Below are positions 11,305 through 22,282 of a stretch of 64,000 bases of DNA, piece by piece (positions within the stretch are counted from its first letter, which is position 1; the number at the start of each line of letters is the position of its first letter). A program made the translations under genes and the position numbers. A model generated the notes under the pieces. That model saw nothing but the letters and a program-made list of their open reading frames with translations, did no database searches and was not told where the DNA came from. The DNA comes from Plotosus lineatus (Eukaryota > Chordata > Actinopteri > Siluriformes > Plotosidae), in NCBI GenBank assembly GCA_024760905.1, contig CM045733.1:26930001-26994000 (forward strand). The letters are read 5' to 3'.

Positions 11305-12290
11305 AATATTATGTTTGGTGCTCTGCAAGCTTCTATCCTAGGTCCACTGCTTTTTTCTCTACACATGCCCCACCTTGGGTAATATTGTTTGTGAATATGA
11401 CATTGGCTTCCACTGTTACACTGATGACACACAGTTGTATTTACCAGCAAAGCCATATGAGAGACACCAGTTTAATGAAGTTGAGAACTGGTTAAAGGAC
11501 TTTAGACTCTGGGTGTTTACTAACCTCCACTTATTGAATTCTGATATGACAGAAATATGTGTGCTTGGACCTCAGGCAGCTGGAAATATTATGCTACTGA
11601 TGAGGTATTAACTTTGGATAAAGTTTTAATTTCGTAATGTGCAGCAGTAAAAGAACTTGGTGTGATTATTGACCTTGGTACGTATTTCATTCATGAAGCA
11701 CATGTCAATAATATTACCTGGGTTAAGCCTTCTTTTATGACAGGAATATTACTAAAATAGGAAATATGATGCCACTGCATGATTCCAAAAAACTTGTGCA
11801 TGTTTTAGTTAAGGCCAAGATAAGATTATTGCCCTGGGATGAACTGGCGAGCTGTCCATTGTGTAATCTGTCTTTGCCCCGAGTCAACTGAGATGGGCAC
11901 CAGTCGCCCCATGACCCTTATTAGGATTAAACGGTTCAGAAAGTGAATGAATGAATGAACATTAGATTGTGAATGAATGAATGGAGTTTTAATGTACAAT
12001 GTACTGAATGAACATGATTTTAGTGAACTTCTGATTTGTTTATAATCCAAGATGCCAACTTAGATCAAAAGATAAAAGCTAATTATTGATACCATGAACA
12101 CTGAAGACTACGGCAGGGGGAAGAGCTTTCTCTGAACAAAGCCCCACAGTTATGAAATAGCCTTTTTGTTGATGTCTGGGATTCAGAGAGTCTCTATTTT
12201 TCAGACTTAGCTAAACACTTACTTGTTTCTTCAAGTGTTTTGTTAATGAACTTTAATTAAGTAAAAAAAAAGGCAGATCTGGGGTCCTCA
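11305..12290 (+). pseudogene. L2-like LINE reverse transcriptase remnant
   Basis: An open stretch at 11375-11611 encodes FHCYTDDTQLYLPAK, with YTDD in place of the YADD catalytic box, and then NWLKDFRLW, LLNSDMTEICVLGP. This is the order seen in L2-clade reverse transcriptases. Just upstream, GALQASILGPLLFSL is a worn motif B (consensus PQGSVLGPLLF). Downstream, in other frames, the thumb and C-terminal region can be followed to about 12230 (WDSESLYFSD, HLLVSSS). A SINE fragment at 11826-11965 interrupts it. Stops and frameshifts make it a dead copy. It matters because the SINEs here carry L2-type tails, so an L2 family is their likely mobiliser. Confidence 0.65.
11826..11965 (+). repeat. SINE 3' fragment, L2-type tail, inside L2 LINE
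   Basis: Contains GATGAACTGGCGAGCTGTCC, ATGGGCACCAGTCGCCCC, TTAGGATTAAACGGTTCAG and (GAAT)n. The L2 protein remnant resumes after it. Confidence 0.7.
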
Positions 12291-12932
12291 GGCATAGAAA
12301 ATTGTGGTAAACTAGTATGCTTGGATGCTGTCACTCCCCTCACTCTCACATACACACTCATATCCGTTGAAGCAGGCAGAGTGGCTGATTGCATTATGTC
12401 ACAGGTTGCCTTCATGTTTGTCTTCTTTCTGTTTTCTCTTTTAACTTGCTGTCATAGTGAATCTGGTTGGAGTCTATGCTCGCTCGCTCGCTGTCGTTTT
12501 CTCTCTCTCTCTCTCTCTCTCTCTGAATGTGTGTGAGGTACATATGCTACTTCTGGGATACCAATGATCCTGATATTTCTGATGATACTAAATATTAACC
12601 CAATCTTGCAGATCCAAAAGTAAATGATTTAGGTCTTGTAGTTTATGGTTTACTTTGAAGGGAACTTAAGTTTTTGTTATTGGATACCATCAATATGTCC
12701 ACAAAAAATGTAAAAGAATATTATAATCCTTTTTGTTTTAAATATACTTATTTCTCAGATTCTATGATCTTCACTGGTGGTAGAAGACTCCAACACCCAT
12801 GCATATTCACTTTCCTACCCAAGGTCACATAATTACGGAGTCACTGCACATGATCACAATATACATATGCATGCCTCGATGCACAAACATGTGCATGTAA
12901 ACACACATCCACACCCACCTTACCCCCCTCCC
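12291..12932. other. No gene seen; (TC)n tract at 12499-12523
   Basis: No exon recognised, although the corresponding side of duplicated copy B carries KIF21 WD40 exon 5. A short CT microsatellite and a CA/CCAC-rich patch (12895-12950) are present. Confidence 0.5.
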
Positions 12933-13221
12933 CCCACACACACACTCACAGGTATTTTGTGCTGATGTGGTGTAGTAATTGAACAGAACTGCAACTGACA
13001 GCGTGCATAAATGTAGATTTGTGGAGATGGACTGTGCACTGTGTTTATTTTGGAGAATCCTGAGAACTTGATTAATATTATAAAGTTCAGTTTTAGGTCC
13101 AGTAGGTTCGGAATTAGCTGCAGTGGCATGTGTGATGCTATGAGTAAGCCGGGTAAGAAAGGTGATTATTAAATATTGCCTACACACTGCAACCCAAAGA
13201 AGGACTGACACACCAAGTATA

Positions 13222-13222
<1 letters not shown>

Positions 13223-13292
<70 letters not shown>
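13223..13292. repeat. (TG)35 microsatellite at exon A4 donor side
   Basis: Pure TG on the plus strand, so (CA)n in the KIF21-sense strand. It begins within 10 bases of the exon 4 splice donor of copy A. Confidence 0.95.
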
Positions 13293-13295
<3 letters not shown>

Positions 13296-13299
13296 ATAC

Positions 13300-13408
13300 C
13301 TTTAGGCTGTTGTCTCTGGAGCCTATAATGACCACATCTTGACCATTCACGAGCTGGTCCACTGCTGGACACATGTGGTGACCTGTCAGTTTCCCAGTAG
13401 AAACAAAC
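13300..13408 (-). pseudogene. kif21-like: KIF21-like WD40 exon 4, copy A (decayed duplicate)
   Basis: The minus strand encodes [10 protein letters not shown] and then [20 protein letters not shown], flanked by an AG acceptor (CTCCTCCAG) and a GT donor (AAGGTATAT). It equals exon B4 at 49382-49499 but lacks nine bases, removing LGP of the conserved GHLGPVMCL blade core, and has Thr to Ile and His to Asn changes in ITGSRDHS. The length is 109 against 118 bases. KIF21 proteins are plus-end kinesins with a C-terminal WD40 propeller. No neighbouring exon 5 remains in copy A and exon A3 is frame-broken, so this exon is almost certainly non-functional. Confidence 0.75.
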
Positions 13409-13710
13409 CTGGAGGAGGACAGAGAGAAGGATGGAAAAGCCTGGGCTGTAGTTTTGGAATAAATGTAGTTTGAGAAATACTGATTGATTTTCCATCTCAA
13501 GACACACCATTATTCTCAAATTAGCTGTTTCCTTGAGCATGCTTTTGAAAGATGTGACAAATGGAACAGTGTGAAAATTCTAGTGACATCCAGATAATAT
13601 TACACATATCACAAGCCAGTGTCTCTCCCTCACGCCAGTCCCAAGCCTCGATAAATGCAGAGGGTTGCGTCAGGAAGGGCATCCGGCGTAAAACAAATGC
13701 CAAATAAAAC

Positions 13711-14538
13711 ATGCAAGTCATATCAAAAACACTCATACCGGATCGGTCGAGGCCCGGGTTAAAAACGACCGCCATCAGTGCTGTCAACCAACAGGGTGCT
13801 GGTGGAAATTGGACTACTGTTAGTCGAAGACGTCGAAGAAGGAGAGGCGGGAGGTGTGTCCGTAGGCAGAGAGAGAAGAGGAAAGGCAGGAGTCTAGAAC
13901 TGAGAGTAGGGACTTTGAATGTTGGAACTATGACAGGAAAAAGTAGAGAGCTGGCTGACATGATGCAGAGGAGGAAGGTGGACATACTGTGTGTTCAGGA
14001 GACCAGGTGGAAAGGTAGCAAGGCTAGAAGCTTAGGAGTGGGGTTTAAGCTGTTTTATCATGGTGTGGATGGGAAGAAAAATGGAGTAGGAGTCACCTTG
14101 AAGGAGGAGTTTGTCAGGAATGTTCTAAAAGTGAAAAGAGTGTCAGACAGAGTGATGAGTCTCAAGTTAGAAATTGAAGGCATGATGTTCAATGTTGTTA
14201 GTGCTTATGCCCCACAGGCAGGATGTGAGCTAGAAGAGAAGGAGAGATTCTGGAGTGAGTTAGATGAAGTGATGCAGAATACCCCCAAAGATGAAAGAGT
14301 AGTCATTGGGGCAGACTTCAATGGACATGTTGGTGCAGGAAACAGAGAGGACGAGGAAGTGATGGGCAGGTTTGGTATCCAGGACAAGAACGCAGAAGAA
14401 CAGATGTTGGTAGATTTTGCAAAAAGGATGGAAATGGCTGTGGTAAATACTTTCTTCCAGAAGAGAGAGGAGCATAGAGTGACTTATAAAAACGGAGGTA
14501 GGAGCACACAGGTAGACTACATCTTGTGTAGGCGATGA
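13711..14538 (+). pseudogene. RTE endonuclease domain (open for 275 codons)
   Basis: The open stretch encodes LRVGTLNVGTMTGKSREL, ILCVQETRWKG (metal-binding Glu), NVVSAYAPQAGCE, VVIGADFNGHVG (catalytic Asp/Asn), and ends GRSTQVDYILCRR, one step before the final SDH block. This is the APE-type nuclease fold expected at the N terminus of RTE proteins, preceded by a basic stretch (RRRRRRGGRCVRRQ). It ends at a stop after RR, where the minus-strand copy continues CNLKEVSDCKVV. The domain therefore appears truncated by a point change, and the downstream parts lie in other frames. Confidence 0.8.
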
Positions 14539-14601
14539 AGTTTGAAGGAAGTCAGTGACTGCAAAGTAGTAGCGGGTGAGAGTGTTGCCAAATAGCATAG
14601 G

Positions 14602-16844
14602 ATGGTGGTGTGTAGGATGACTCTGATGGTGTGGAAGGTGAAGAAGGCAAAGGCAGAGCAGAAGACAAAGTGGTGGAAGCTGAAAAAGGAGGAGTGTCAT
14701 GTTGTCTTCAACGAGGAGTTGAAAATAGCTTTGGGTGGTCAGGAAGTGCTTCCAGATGAGTGGACAACTACAGCTAATGTGATCAGGGAGACCGGTAGGA
14801 GAATATTTGGTGTGTCATCTGGAAGGAGAGGAGATAAGGAGACTGGTGGAATGAGGAAGTGCAGAAGTGTGTACAAAGGAAGAGGTTAGCTAAGAAGAAG
14901 TGGGACATAGCGAGGACCGAAGAGAGTAAACAGGAGTACAGGGAGACACAGCACAAGGCGAAGGTAGCGGTATCAAAGGCCAAACAGAGGGCGTATGATG
15001 ACTTGTATGCTCGGTTGGAAAGTAAAGAGGGAGAAAATGATTTATACAGGTTGGCACAGCAGAGAAATAGAGATGGGAAGGACGTGCAGCAAGTTAGATT
15101 GATAAAGGACAGAGAGGGAAATGTATTGACAGAAGTATGCTGGGAAGATGGAAAGAGTACTTTGAAGAGCTAATGAATGAGGAAAATGAGAGAAAAAAAA
15201 GAATCGAAGAGGTGACTGTTGAGGACCAGGAAGTAGCAAAGATTAGTAAGGGTGAAGTGAGGAGGGCATTGAAGAGGATGAAGAATGGAAAGGCAGTTGG
15301 TCCTGATGACATACTTGTGGAGGTATGGAAGTGTCTAGGAGAGGTAGCAGTAGATTTTCTGACAAGAACATTCAACAAGGTCTTAGAGAGTGAGAGGATG
15401 CCAGAGGAATGGAGGAAAAGTGTGCTGGTGCCCATTTTTAAGAACAAGGGAGATGTGCAGAGTTGTGGCAAATACAGAGGGATAAAGTTGATGAGCCATA
15501 CGATGAAGTTATGGGAAAGAATAGTGGAATCTAGACTAAGGGCAGAGGTCAGCATTTGTGAACAACAGTTTGGTTTCATGCCAAGAAAGAGCACCACAGA
15601 TGCTTGTGTTTGCCTTGAGGCTAGAGAAGTACAGAGAAGGTCAGAAGGAGCTGCATTGTGCCTTTGTGGATCTGGAGAAAGCATATGACAGAGTGCCAAG
15701 AGAGGAACTATGGTATTGCATGAGAAAGTCTGGAGTGGCAGAGAAGTATGTTAGAGTGGTGCAGTATATGTAGAAGAGATGTAAGACAGTGGTGAGGTGT
15801 GCTGTTGGTGTGACAGAAGAGTTCAAGGTGGAGGTGGGACTGCATAAAGGGTCAGCTCTGAGCCACTTCTTGTTTGCTATGGTGATGGACAGGCTGACAG
15901 ACGAGGTTAGACAAGAATCTCCATGGACTATGATGTTTGCAGACGACATTGTGATCTGCAGTGAGAGCAGAGAACAAGTGCAGGAAAATCTAGAGGGGTG
16001 GAGGTGCCCTGGAAAGGAGAGGAATGAAGGTTAGCCTCAGTAAGACAGAATACATGTGCATGAATGCCAAGGACCCAAGAGGAACGGTGACGTTACAGGG
16101 AGCAGAGATAAGAAAGGTGGAGGATTTTAAGTACTTAGGCTCAACAATCCAGAGCAATGGAAAATGTGGAAAAGAGGTGAAGAAGCGTGTGCAGGCTGGT
16201 TGGAATGGTTGGAGAAAAGTTTCCGGTGTGATGTGTGATAGGAAGGTATCGGCAAAAATGAAAGGAAAAGTGTACAAGACGGTGTTGAGGCCAGCCATGT
16301 TGTATGGCTTAGAATCAGTGGCCTTGAGGAAAAGACAGGAGGCAGAGCTGGAGGTAGCAGAGATGAAAATGCTGAGGTTCTCTTTGGGAGTAACAAGGAT
16401 GGATAGGATCAGGAATGAGCACATCAGAGGGACAGCACATGTAAGACGTTTTGGAGACAAAGTCAGAGAGGCTAGATTGAGATGGTTTGGACATGTACAG
16501 AGGAAGGATAGTGAGTATATTGGTAGTAGGATGCTGAGATTGGAACTACCAGGCAGAAGGCCAAAAAAGAGCCTTAAAAAAACCTTAAAAAAATACAAAT
16601 CGTGATATAATTTACTACAAAGCAACTTCCATCTTGTTTACTATAAATAAATACAGCCATGAGATATTTAACCTGCCTTGTAGGAAAACCTGAGACGGTT
16701 AACCTCTCTTTCCAAAAGAGAGGAAGACCAAAGAGACGATTCATGGACGTGGTGAAGGAGGACATGAAGGCAGTTGGTGTAAGAGAAAAAGATGCAGAGG
16801 ATAGGCTGAGATGGAGGCAGATGATTCGCTGTGGCGACCCCTGA
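14602..16844 (+). pseudogene. RTE linker, reverse transcriptase and C-terminal region, frameshifted
   Basis: Blocks in order: KTKWWKLKKEECHVVF (14660), GNVLTEVCWEDG (15118), MLGRWKEYFEELMNEEN (15137), KMKNGKAVGPDDILVEVW (15278), SVLVPIFKNKGDVQSC (15420), YRGIKLMSHTMKLWERI (15475), QFGFMPRKSTTDA (15566), CAFVDLEKAYDRVPREEL (15656; motif A), FADDIVICSESREQVQ (about 15938; catalytic ADD box), EYMCMNAKDP (16049), VEDFKYLGSTIQSNGKCG (16118) and RRFMDVVKEDMKAVGVREKD (16734). Breaks fall near 14890, 15150, 15610, 15773 and 16030. A 157-bp insertion splits the C-terminal region. Confidence 0.8.
16563..16719. other. 157-bp insertion within RTE C-terminal region
   Basis: Other copies (30718, 55808) run directly from CAGGCRGAAG into GAAGACCAAAGAGA. 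Here an AT-rich block beginning AAAAAAGAGCCTTAAAAAAA intervenes. It is not a recognised repeat and has no obvious terminal repeats. Confidence 0.6.
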
Positions 16845-17227
16845 AGGGAAAAGCCGAAAGGAAAAGAAGAAGATATAACACAAAATATTCTGATTCCTTG
16901 ATTTATTGATGTTTATTGATAGATTTCAGTTTAAGATTCCCAGAGTGCTTATGTGCAGTGGTGTATATGATTCTATATATTTTTTAGATTTTGGTTTTTG
17001 TTCTTAGTAAAATGTTCCATGAATTTACAGACTGGCCATTTTAATCATTCCACAGTGGAGCAATTGTAATTATACTGTACTTAAATATACTTTTCAGTTT
17101 CGTCGTCTATAGTTCAGAATATTCTGTATGGATTGATAGGCAGACAGACAGAATACTTCACAGGTAATAGTTAATTTGGAAAATTTAGCCTCAACGTTTT
17201 TATTTCTTATGATTATGGCCTTTTTCG

Positions 17228-17655
17228 GCAGTGATGGTCTGGTGGTAAAAGGTGCTGGATCGCTATTCATAGGATTGGGGGTTCGAGTCCCCCTCTCCAC
17301 AAGGTTGTCACTGTCCCCCCAGTGCAGCTAACTGGGTTATAAAAGGCTGGCCATGTCTCTCACTGTCTATGGTGAGAGGTTCATATAAAAGAACCATTGA
17401 TGACTTTCTTAAAAAGTATCTGCATAGCCGTCAGTGTGATTCAGCCCTGCGATGGCCTGGCGAGCTGTCCAGGGTGCATAGCCGTCAGCGTGTTTCTGTC
17501 CCTTGCTGAGGGTTGTGTCAGGAAGGGCATCCGGCGTAAAAACCTATGCCAAATCGAATATGCGAATCATTAATATGACTTCATTGACGATAGAGGCAGA
17601 TGATTCGCTGTGGCGACCTCTGAAAAAGAACAGCTGATAGGAAAAGAAGACAACT
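17228..17655 (+). repeat. Composite SINE with both L2-body and RTE-tail segments
   Basis: After a normal tRNA head and body the element reads CCCTGCGATGGCCTGGCGAG (part of the L2-tail version). It then repeats the GCATAGCCGTCAGCGTGTTT segment and continues into GGGCATCCGGCGTAAAAACC and the RTE tail. A short insert, CATTAATATGACTTC, lies before the tail. This is a recombinant of the two SINE tail types. Confidence 0.75.
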
Positions 17656-17931
17656 TTTAATTTAATATCTTCATACCATGGTTATTATTTATTCTTTATC
17701 TTTGCTTAGATGGTAGACAGATCACGTGTCATTTTCTTGGTAAAACAAACTTAATTTCTGTATTTAAACTAAAATCTAGTATTTTTGTAAATGTAAAACA
17801 TTTACTAAACTCCCTAACTTGAAACACATTTTGGAACTACATAACTACACTGGCACAGTACACAAACAGAACAGAATCTAATTTCATGTGGTGGGCATCC
17901 ATATTCACCAGACTAACATGAAACAACAATT

Positions 17932-18178
17932 CATTCATTCATTTTCTGTAACTGCTTAATCATAATTAGGGTCGCGGGGAGGCTGGCGTCCCTCCCTGCC
18001 GACTCCGGGCGACTCTGGATCCTGGAGAGCTTGCCAGGCCATTCCAGGGCAGAAACACACTGACGGCTATGCAACCTAGTCTTGTGGAAAGTTAGCAATG
18101 GTTCTTTTACAGCCTCTCATCATAGACAGTGATAGACATGGCTGGCCTTTGATAATCCAGTTAGCTGCACTGGGGGAT
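17932..18178 (-). repeat. SINE, L2-type tail, 5' truncated
   Basis: The minus strand has GTGCAGCTAACTGGATTATC, the body, AGCTCTCCAGGATCCAGAGT and the AATTATGATTAAGCAG tail followed by (ATGA)n. The tRNA head is missing. Confidence 0.75.
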
Positions 18179-18569
18179 GGAACAACCATTCAAGCCATAT
18201 TCCATAATGACCATGCTTCACTGGAACCACCATTAGGTGAAATGGATCTACTGTAGTCCTATCTTGAAGACAATGTGACCCGATGCAACTTCCTTCTCAA
18301 AACAAAACAAAACAAAAAAACATGCAAAAAAGGTATGTGAGAGTGGCAGAGAAGGGAAAAGATCACTTTTTTGGATAAGCTTTGAATGTACATGATACCG
18401 CAGCTATCTGTAGCTGGGAACCAAGGATTATGTAGGAGTTGGATCGATGACATATCTTCTATCCCCTATCAATCACCGCAACAATGTGGGTTTAACAACG
18501 ATTCTCTTGGTAATCATGAAATCTCATTTACTTTATGCAGGAATTCTAAAATCATAGAATTCCCAGGGT
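18179..18569. other. No gene seen
   Basis: No exon or repeat recognised. The stretch lies within duplicated copy A but is not clearly alignable to copy B. Confidence 0.45.
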
Positions 18570-18640
18570 GAGGTGGAGGCGGATGATTTGCTGTGGCGAC
18601 CCCTGAAGGGAGCAGCCGAAAGTAAAAGAAGAAGAAGAGC
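18570..18640 (+). repeat. RTE 3'-end fragment
   Basis: A short tail fragment: GGCGGATGATTTGCTGTGGC, then GGGAGCAGCCGAAAG and (GAA)n. Confidence 0.65.
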
Positions 18641-18789
18641 TCTGCTAGGGAAATGGCTTTTCCGCGCCTTGTATTCTTCAGTGTGTATTCCACCGAACTC
18701 CAAGAACACCTTCACAATTATTTTCTGTGACGCCCCCTCTAGGTCGAAAAAAAAAATTCACACCTCCCCAGCACCCCACTCACGACTAT

Positions 18790-19327
18790 AAATAGTGTTT
18801 ATTGCACTTCATATCGTTTGCTTGGTGCTTTTTCCCTACACCATAGTGTGACAATGAGAGTTCCACTGCCAACTACTGCAGTGGATGCACAATTACACTT
18901 AATTCTAGTACAGTATGGCAAAAAAAGCCTGTTCCACAGGGTAATTTGTTCCACAGGATCTATTTGAGAAGCAGTGACCTTGAGGGAGCTCACCATGAGC
19001 TATTCATCACTGGCATCTGTAGCATGCACTCGCACAAAATTCTCCTCCTCCTCTGTTACGCATCACCTCCTACCTGCCCACGTGACATCTTCGCCGCATG
19101 AATTATTATTCATTATGAAATATTTATTGTTTTTTTTCATGTTAATCTTTCATATATTAGGTCAAATGTATGTGTTTGTGGCAGGTTATAGGAGTTTGGG
19201 AGAGGAATGGAACGGATTAATTGGTTTTCTGTTATTTCTTATAGGAATAATTGTTTCATCTAACAAACTTTTCGGCTTATGAGCTTTGCAATCGGAGTGG
19301 ATCAAATTCATAGGTCAAGGTACCACT
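18790..19327. mobile_element. pogo/Tigger-like fragment (right end)
   Basis: Its right end, read as the reverse complement CAGTGGTACCTTGACCTATG, matches the terminal repeat type seen at 43495 and is followed by TA. The CGGAGTGGATCAAATTCAT region is the usual subterminal sequence. I did not find a convincing left terminus, so the start is a guess. Confidence 0.5.
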
Positions 19328-19557
19328 GTACATTTCACATAAACGTGGCAGCCGTGGTATAATATTTAGAGGAGTTTGGGAGCAAAAGATTGCAGAATAA
19401 ATGTGTGGTTGGGGTGGTGGTGGTGTGCAAGCTTCACCTTCCCTTCCTCCACCTTTATGTCTTAAGTGCCCTTGATCGAGGTACCTGACCGCAAACTGCT
19501 CTCCAGGCACTGCAGTGTGTGCCAGCCCACTACTCCTAGTGTGTGTGCTCACTGTTT

Positions 19558-19560
<3 letters not shown>

Positions 19561-19636
<76 letters not shown>
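19561..19636. repeat. (TG)38 microsatellite
   Basis: Pure TG dinucleotide tract. Confidence 0.95.
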
Positions 19637-19637
<1 letters not shown>

Positions 19638-19639
19638 AC

Positions 19640-20201
19640 GCTCACTTTTGGATAGGTTAACGCACAGCCAACATTTCCCTAATGTGCTTAATACAGTATA
19701 TTACAATCAATCAAAAATCAAATACATGGTTAAAAACTGACAATATCATGTAATTCGAATCCATTACAGTTCAGCCATAGAGATCAAAGCCACAGGATAA
19801 AAAAATCTTACTAAGGATGCTAGAATGTAGTTTTATGCTCTTTCAGTCTCTTAGCAACACTTTAAGTAACTGTGCTCCATCATGTAGAGCTGAAGCAAAT
19901 GCAATTGAAATTAAAAATATTTCCACTTCTGAAAGAACAATTTATATTACACAGTTTAATGCAATTGAAGCACTTGACCCATGAATGAAAAAAAATCATA
20001 AAAACTTCTATCAAATACATTTCACATAAATTCTTATTGAAGGAATTCAATAACTGCCCTTTAGGTTTCCATTATAATTCAGTAAATTCCATTTCGCTCC
20101 CTGTTCAGCTAAACATCAGTAGAGTATTACTGTCCATGAAACAGTCAAATGAAAAATGGTTGTTAACCCTCTTAATTTTTCGATTTTTGTTTATCATGAG
20201 C
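19640..20201. other. No gene seen
   Basis: AT-rich sequence with no named repeat or exon. Confidence 0.5.
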
Positions 20202-20209
20202 TTCTAAAG

Positions 20210-20516
20210 CAGGGGTCTCCAATCTGATCCACAAAGGGACAGTGTGAGTGCAGATTTTTACTTCAACCAAACAGTAGCCACACCTTCCACCTATTTCCAC
20301 TAATCATTGATTATCAAAAGAAAAAAAATAGATTTGACATTATTATGTAATTATTATGTGATTATGTATTACGTTCTGCCCAATCTAATTTTTGTTTACT
20401 TTTCTTTTGATGATCAATGATTGGTGGAAACAGGTGGAAGGTGTGGCTAACTGTTTGGTTGAAGTGAAAATCTGGACCCACATTGTGCCCTTTGTGGATA
20501 AGATTGGAGACCCCTG
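20210..20516. mobile_element. hAT-type palindromic MITE
   Basis: Ends CAGGGGTCTCCAATCT and AGATTGGAGACCCCTG are perfect inverted repeats, and the inversion extends over most of both halves (for example AGTAGCCACACCTTCCACCT against AGGTGGAAGGTGTGGCTAAC). The flanking 8-bp duplication TTCTAAAG (20202-20209 and 20517-20524) is perfect, which is diagnostic of hAT elements. It has no coding capacity and would need transposase from elsewhere. A related half-copy is at 41793. Confidence 0.9.
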
Positions 20517-20611
20517 TTCTAAAGTGACAATTTTCTTGCAACATAGGCCATGCCTTATGGAAACAGAAGTATTTCAGCAGTGACATTAAGCTTATTGGAT
20601 TAAAAGAAGGT

Positions 20612-20845
20612 ATGCACCCCAGTGCAGCTAACTGGGTTATCAAAGGTCAGCCATGTCTCTCACTGTCTATGGTGTGAGTTTCATGTAAAAGAACCATTGC
20701 TGACTTTCAACAAGAGTGGCCGCATAGATGTCTGCGTGTTTCCGCCCTGCGATGGCCTGGCGAGCTGCCCAGCGCATACTTTGCCCTCGCCCAGAGTTGG
20801 CTGGGATGGGCGCCTAATTAGGACTGAGTGGTTACAGAAAATGAA
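20612..20845 (+). repeat. SINE, L2-type tail, 5' truncated, in Tc1 element
   Basis: Begins at AGTGCAGCTAACTGGGTTAT (no tRNA head), runs through the common body and CCCTGCGATGGCCTGGCGAG to AATTAGGACTGAGTGGTTAC. Confidence 0.75.
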
Positions 20846-21235
20846 CTGACCTAGTTGAGTCTTCTTTTGCAAATATAATGGCCTCTAGATGCTTCCTATA
20901 GCCTTTGACGAGGGGATTCTGGATGGAGGTACTTTTGAACAATCTTCCATACAGAATCACTCTACTTCAGTTAAATTTGATGACTGCTGAGTATGGACAG
21001 CCTGCTTCAAGACTCCCATAGATTTTTGATGCTATTCAAGTCAGTAATGTTCAATGCTTGAACATTATCCTGAATAATTTGTTGATACTTGGCTGAATTC
21101 ATACGACCTTCAACTTTATCAATGGCTACAGTCTCTGAACTGGCCACCCAGCCTCACAGCATGAGGGAACCTCCACCTAATTTGACAATAGGTAGCAGGT
21201 GTTGCTCATGGTATGCGGTATTCTTCTTCCGCCAT

Positions 21236-21578
21236 TCATTCATTCATTTTCTGAACCGGTAAATCCTAATTAGGTTCGCGGGGAGGCTGGCTCCCAGATC
21301 AGCCCACTATGGGCGAGGGCAGAGTACACCCTGGACAGCTCACCAGACCATCGCAGGGCAGAAACATGCTGACGGCTGTGCAGCCTACTCTTGACGAAAG
21401 CCAACAATGGTTCCTTTACATGTCTCACACCACAAACAGTGAGAGACATGGTGGCCTTTGATAGCTCAGTTTGCTGCACTGGGAAGAGGAAGACAGTGCC
21501 AACCTGTTGATAGTAGGGCTTGAACACCCAACCTTGAGATTAATGATCCAGCACCTTACTACCAGGCCACTGCTGCAC
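21236..21578 (-). repeat. SINE, L2-type tail, in Tc1 element
   Basis: A full SINE on the minus strand, from a degraded tRNA head to (ATGA)n. It is bounded by an imperfect duplication (TTCTTCTTCCGCCAT left, CTTCTTCTGCCAT right). Deleting it restores the Tc1 sequence CTTCTTCTGCCATGCAAAG. Confidence 0.8.
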
Positions 21579-21599
21579 TTCTTCTGCCATGCAAAGTGC

Positions 21600-22090
21600 T
21601 TTTTGTTATGACCATATAAATAAAATTTTGTCTCATCACTCCAAACCACTTTGTTTACTCACAATGAGCTTTTGCATACAACAAGCGACTCTATTTGTGG
21701 CATGAGAGCAGAAAGGGTTTTTCTCATCACCCTGCAATCCAGATTTTTTTTTTTTGTGCAAATTGCGCTCAATTGTGAAACAATGTACAGACACACCATC
21801 TGCGGCAAAATGTTCTTGCAGGTGTTTGGAGGTAATCTGTGGGTTGTCTGTAACCATTGCTTCAATTCTCCACATATACCGCTCCTATTTGTGTATTTTT
21901 CCTGGCCTGTCAGACCTGGGTATACAGCAACTGTGCCTGTGACCTTCTATTTCTTGATTACATTCCTTACAATAGAAACTGACAGTTTGAAGCTCTGTGA
22001 TAATTTTTCGTAGCCATTCCCTAAACCATGATACTGAACAATCTTTGTTTTCAGATCTTTTGAGAGTTGCTTTGAGCATCCCATGATGTC
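21600..22090 (-). pseudogene. Tc1-like transposase, broken
   Basis: From right to left the minus strand encodes the start MGCSKQLSKDLKTKIVQYHG (about 22085), the helix-turn-helix part SVSIVRNVIKK, then GMWRIEAMVTDNPQITSKHL and QEHFAADGVSVHC (about 21875-21780). VWSDETKFYLYGHNKKHF follows at about 21645, containing the second catalytic region (WSDE). Tc1 transposases are DDE enzymes that cut and paste at TA sites. In-frame stops, a poly-T expansion at 21745-21756 and an inserted SINE break the gene. Confidence 0.8.
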
Positions 22091-22282
22091 ACTCTTCAGA
22101 GGCAAGTCAAAGAGAAGAACAACTTGGGGTTAGTCACTTTAAATACCTTTTCTCATGAACGCATTGTTCTATGACAGGGGTCAGCAACCCGCGGCTCCGG
22201 AGCCGCATGCGGCTCTTTCACCTTTCTGATGCGGCTCCGTGGCTTTTAAAAATAATGAATTTTGTACTTTATGGTGGCCGAC

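Larger units (their letters stand above)
13612..16872 (+). mobile_element. Expander-like RTE LINE, near full length, frameshifted
   Basis: The element runs from a 5' UTR starting CCAGTGTCTCTCCC through endonuclease and reverse transcriptase regions to the 3' end GATTCGCTGTGGCGACCCC...GCCGAAAGGAAAAGAAGAAG. Copy B of the duplication (around 49690) supplies the empty site: ATTACACATATACAAAATATTC there is interrupted here. The inverted copy at 45.3-47.3 kb shares the whole 5' half. RTE LINEs encode one protein with an APE endonuclease and a reverse transcriptase and mobilise SINEs that copy their 3' end. Several frameshifts and a 157-bp insertion at 16563-16719 make this copy inactive. Confidence 0.8.

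Noticed and set aside
13169..13540. Minus-strand ORFs with long Thr-His runs
   Set aside because: The run comes from the (TG)n tract; only the 109-bp exon 4 relic within has meaning.
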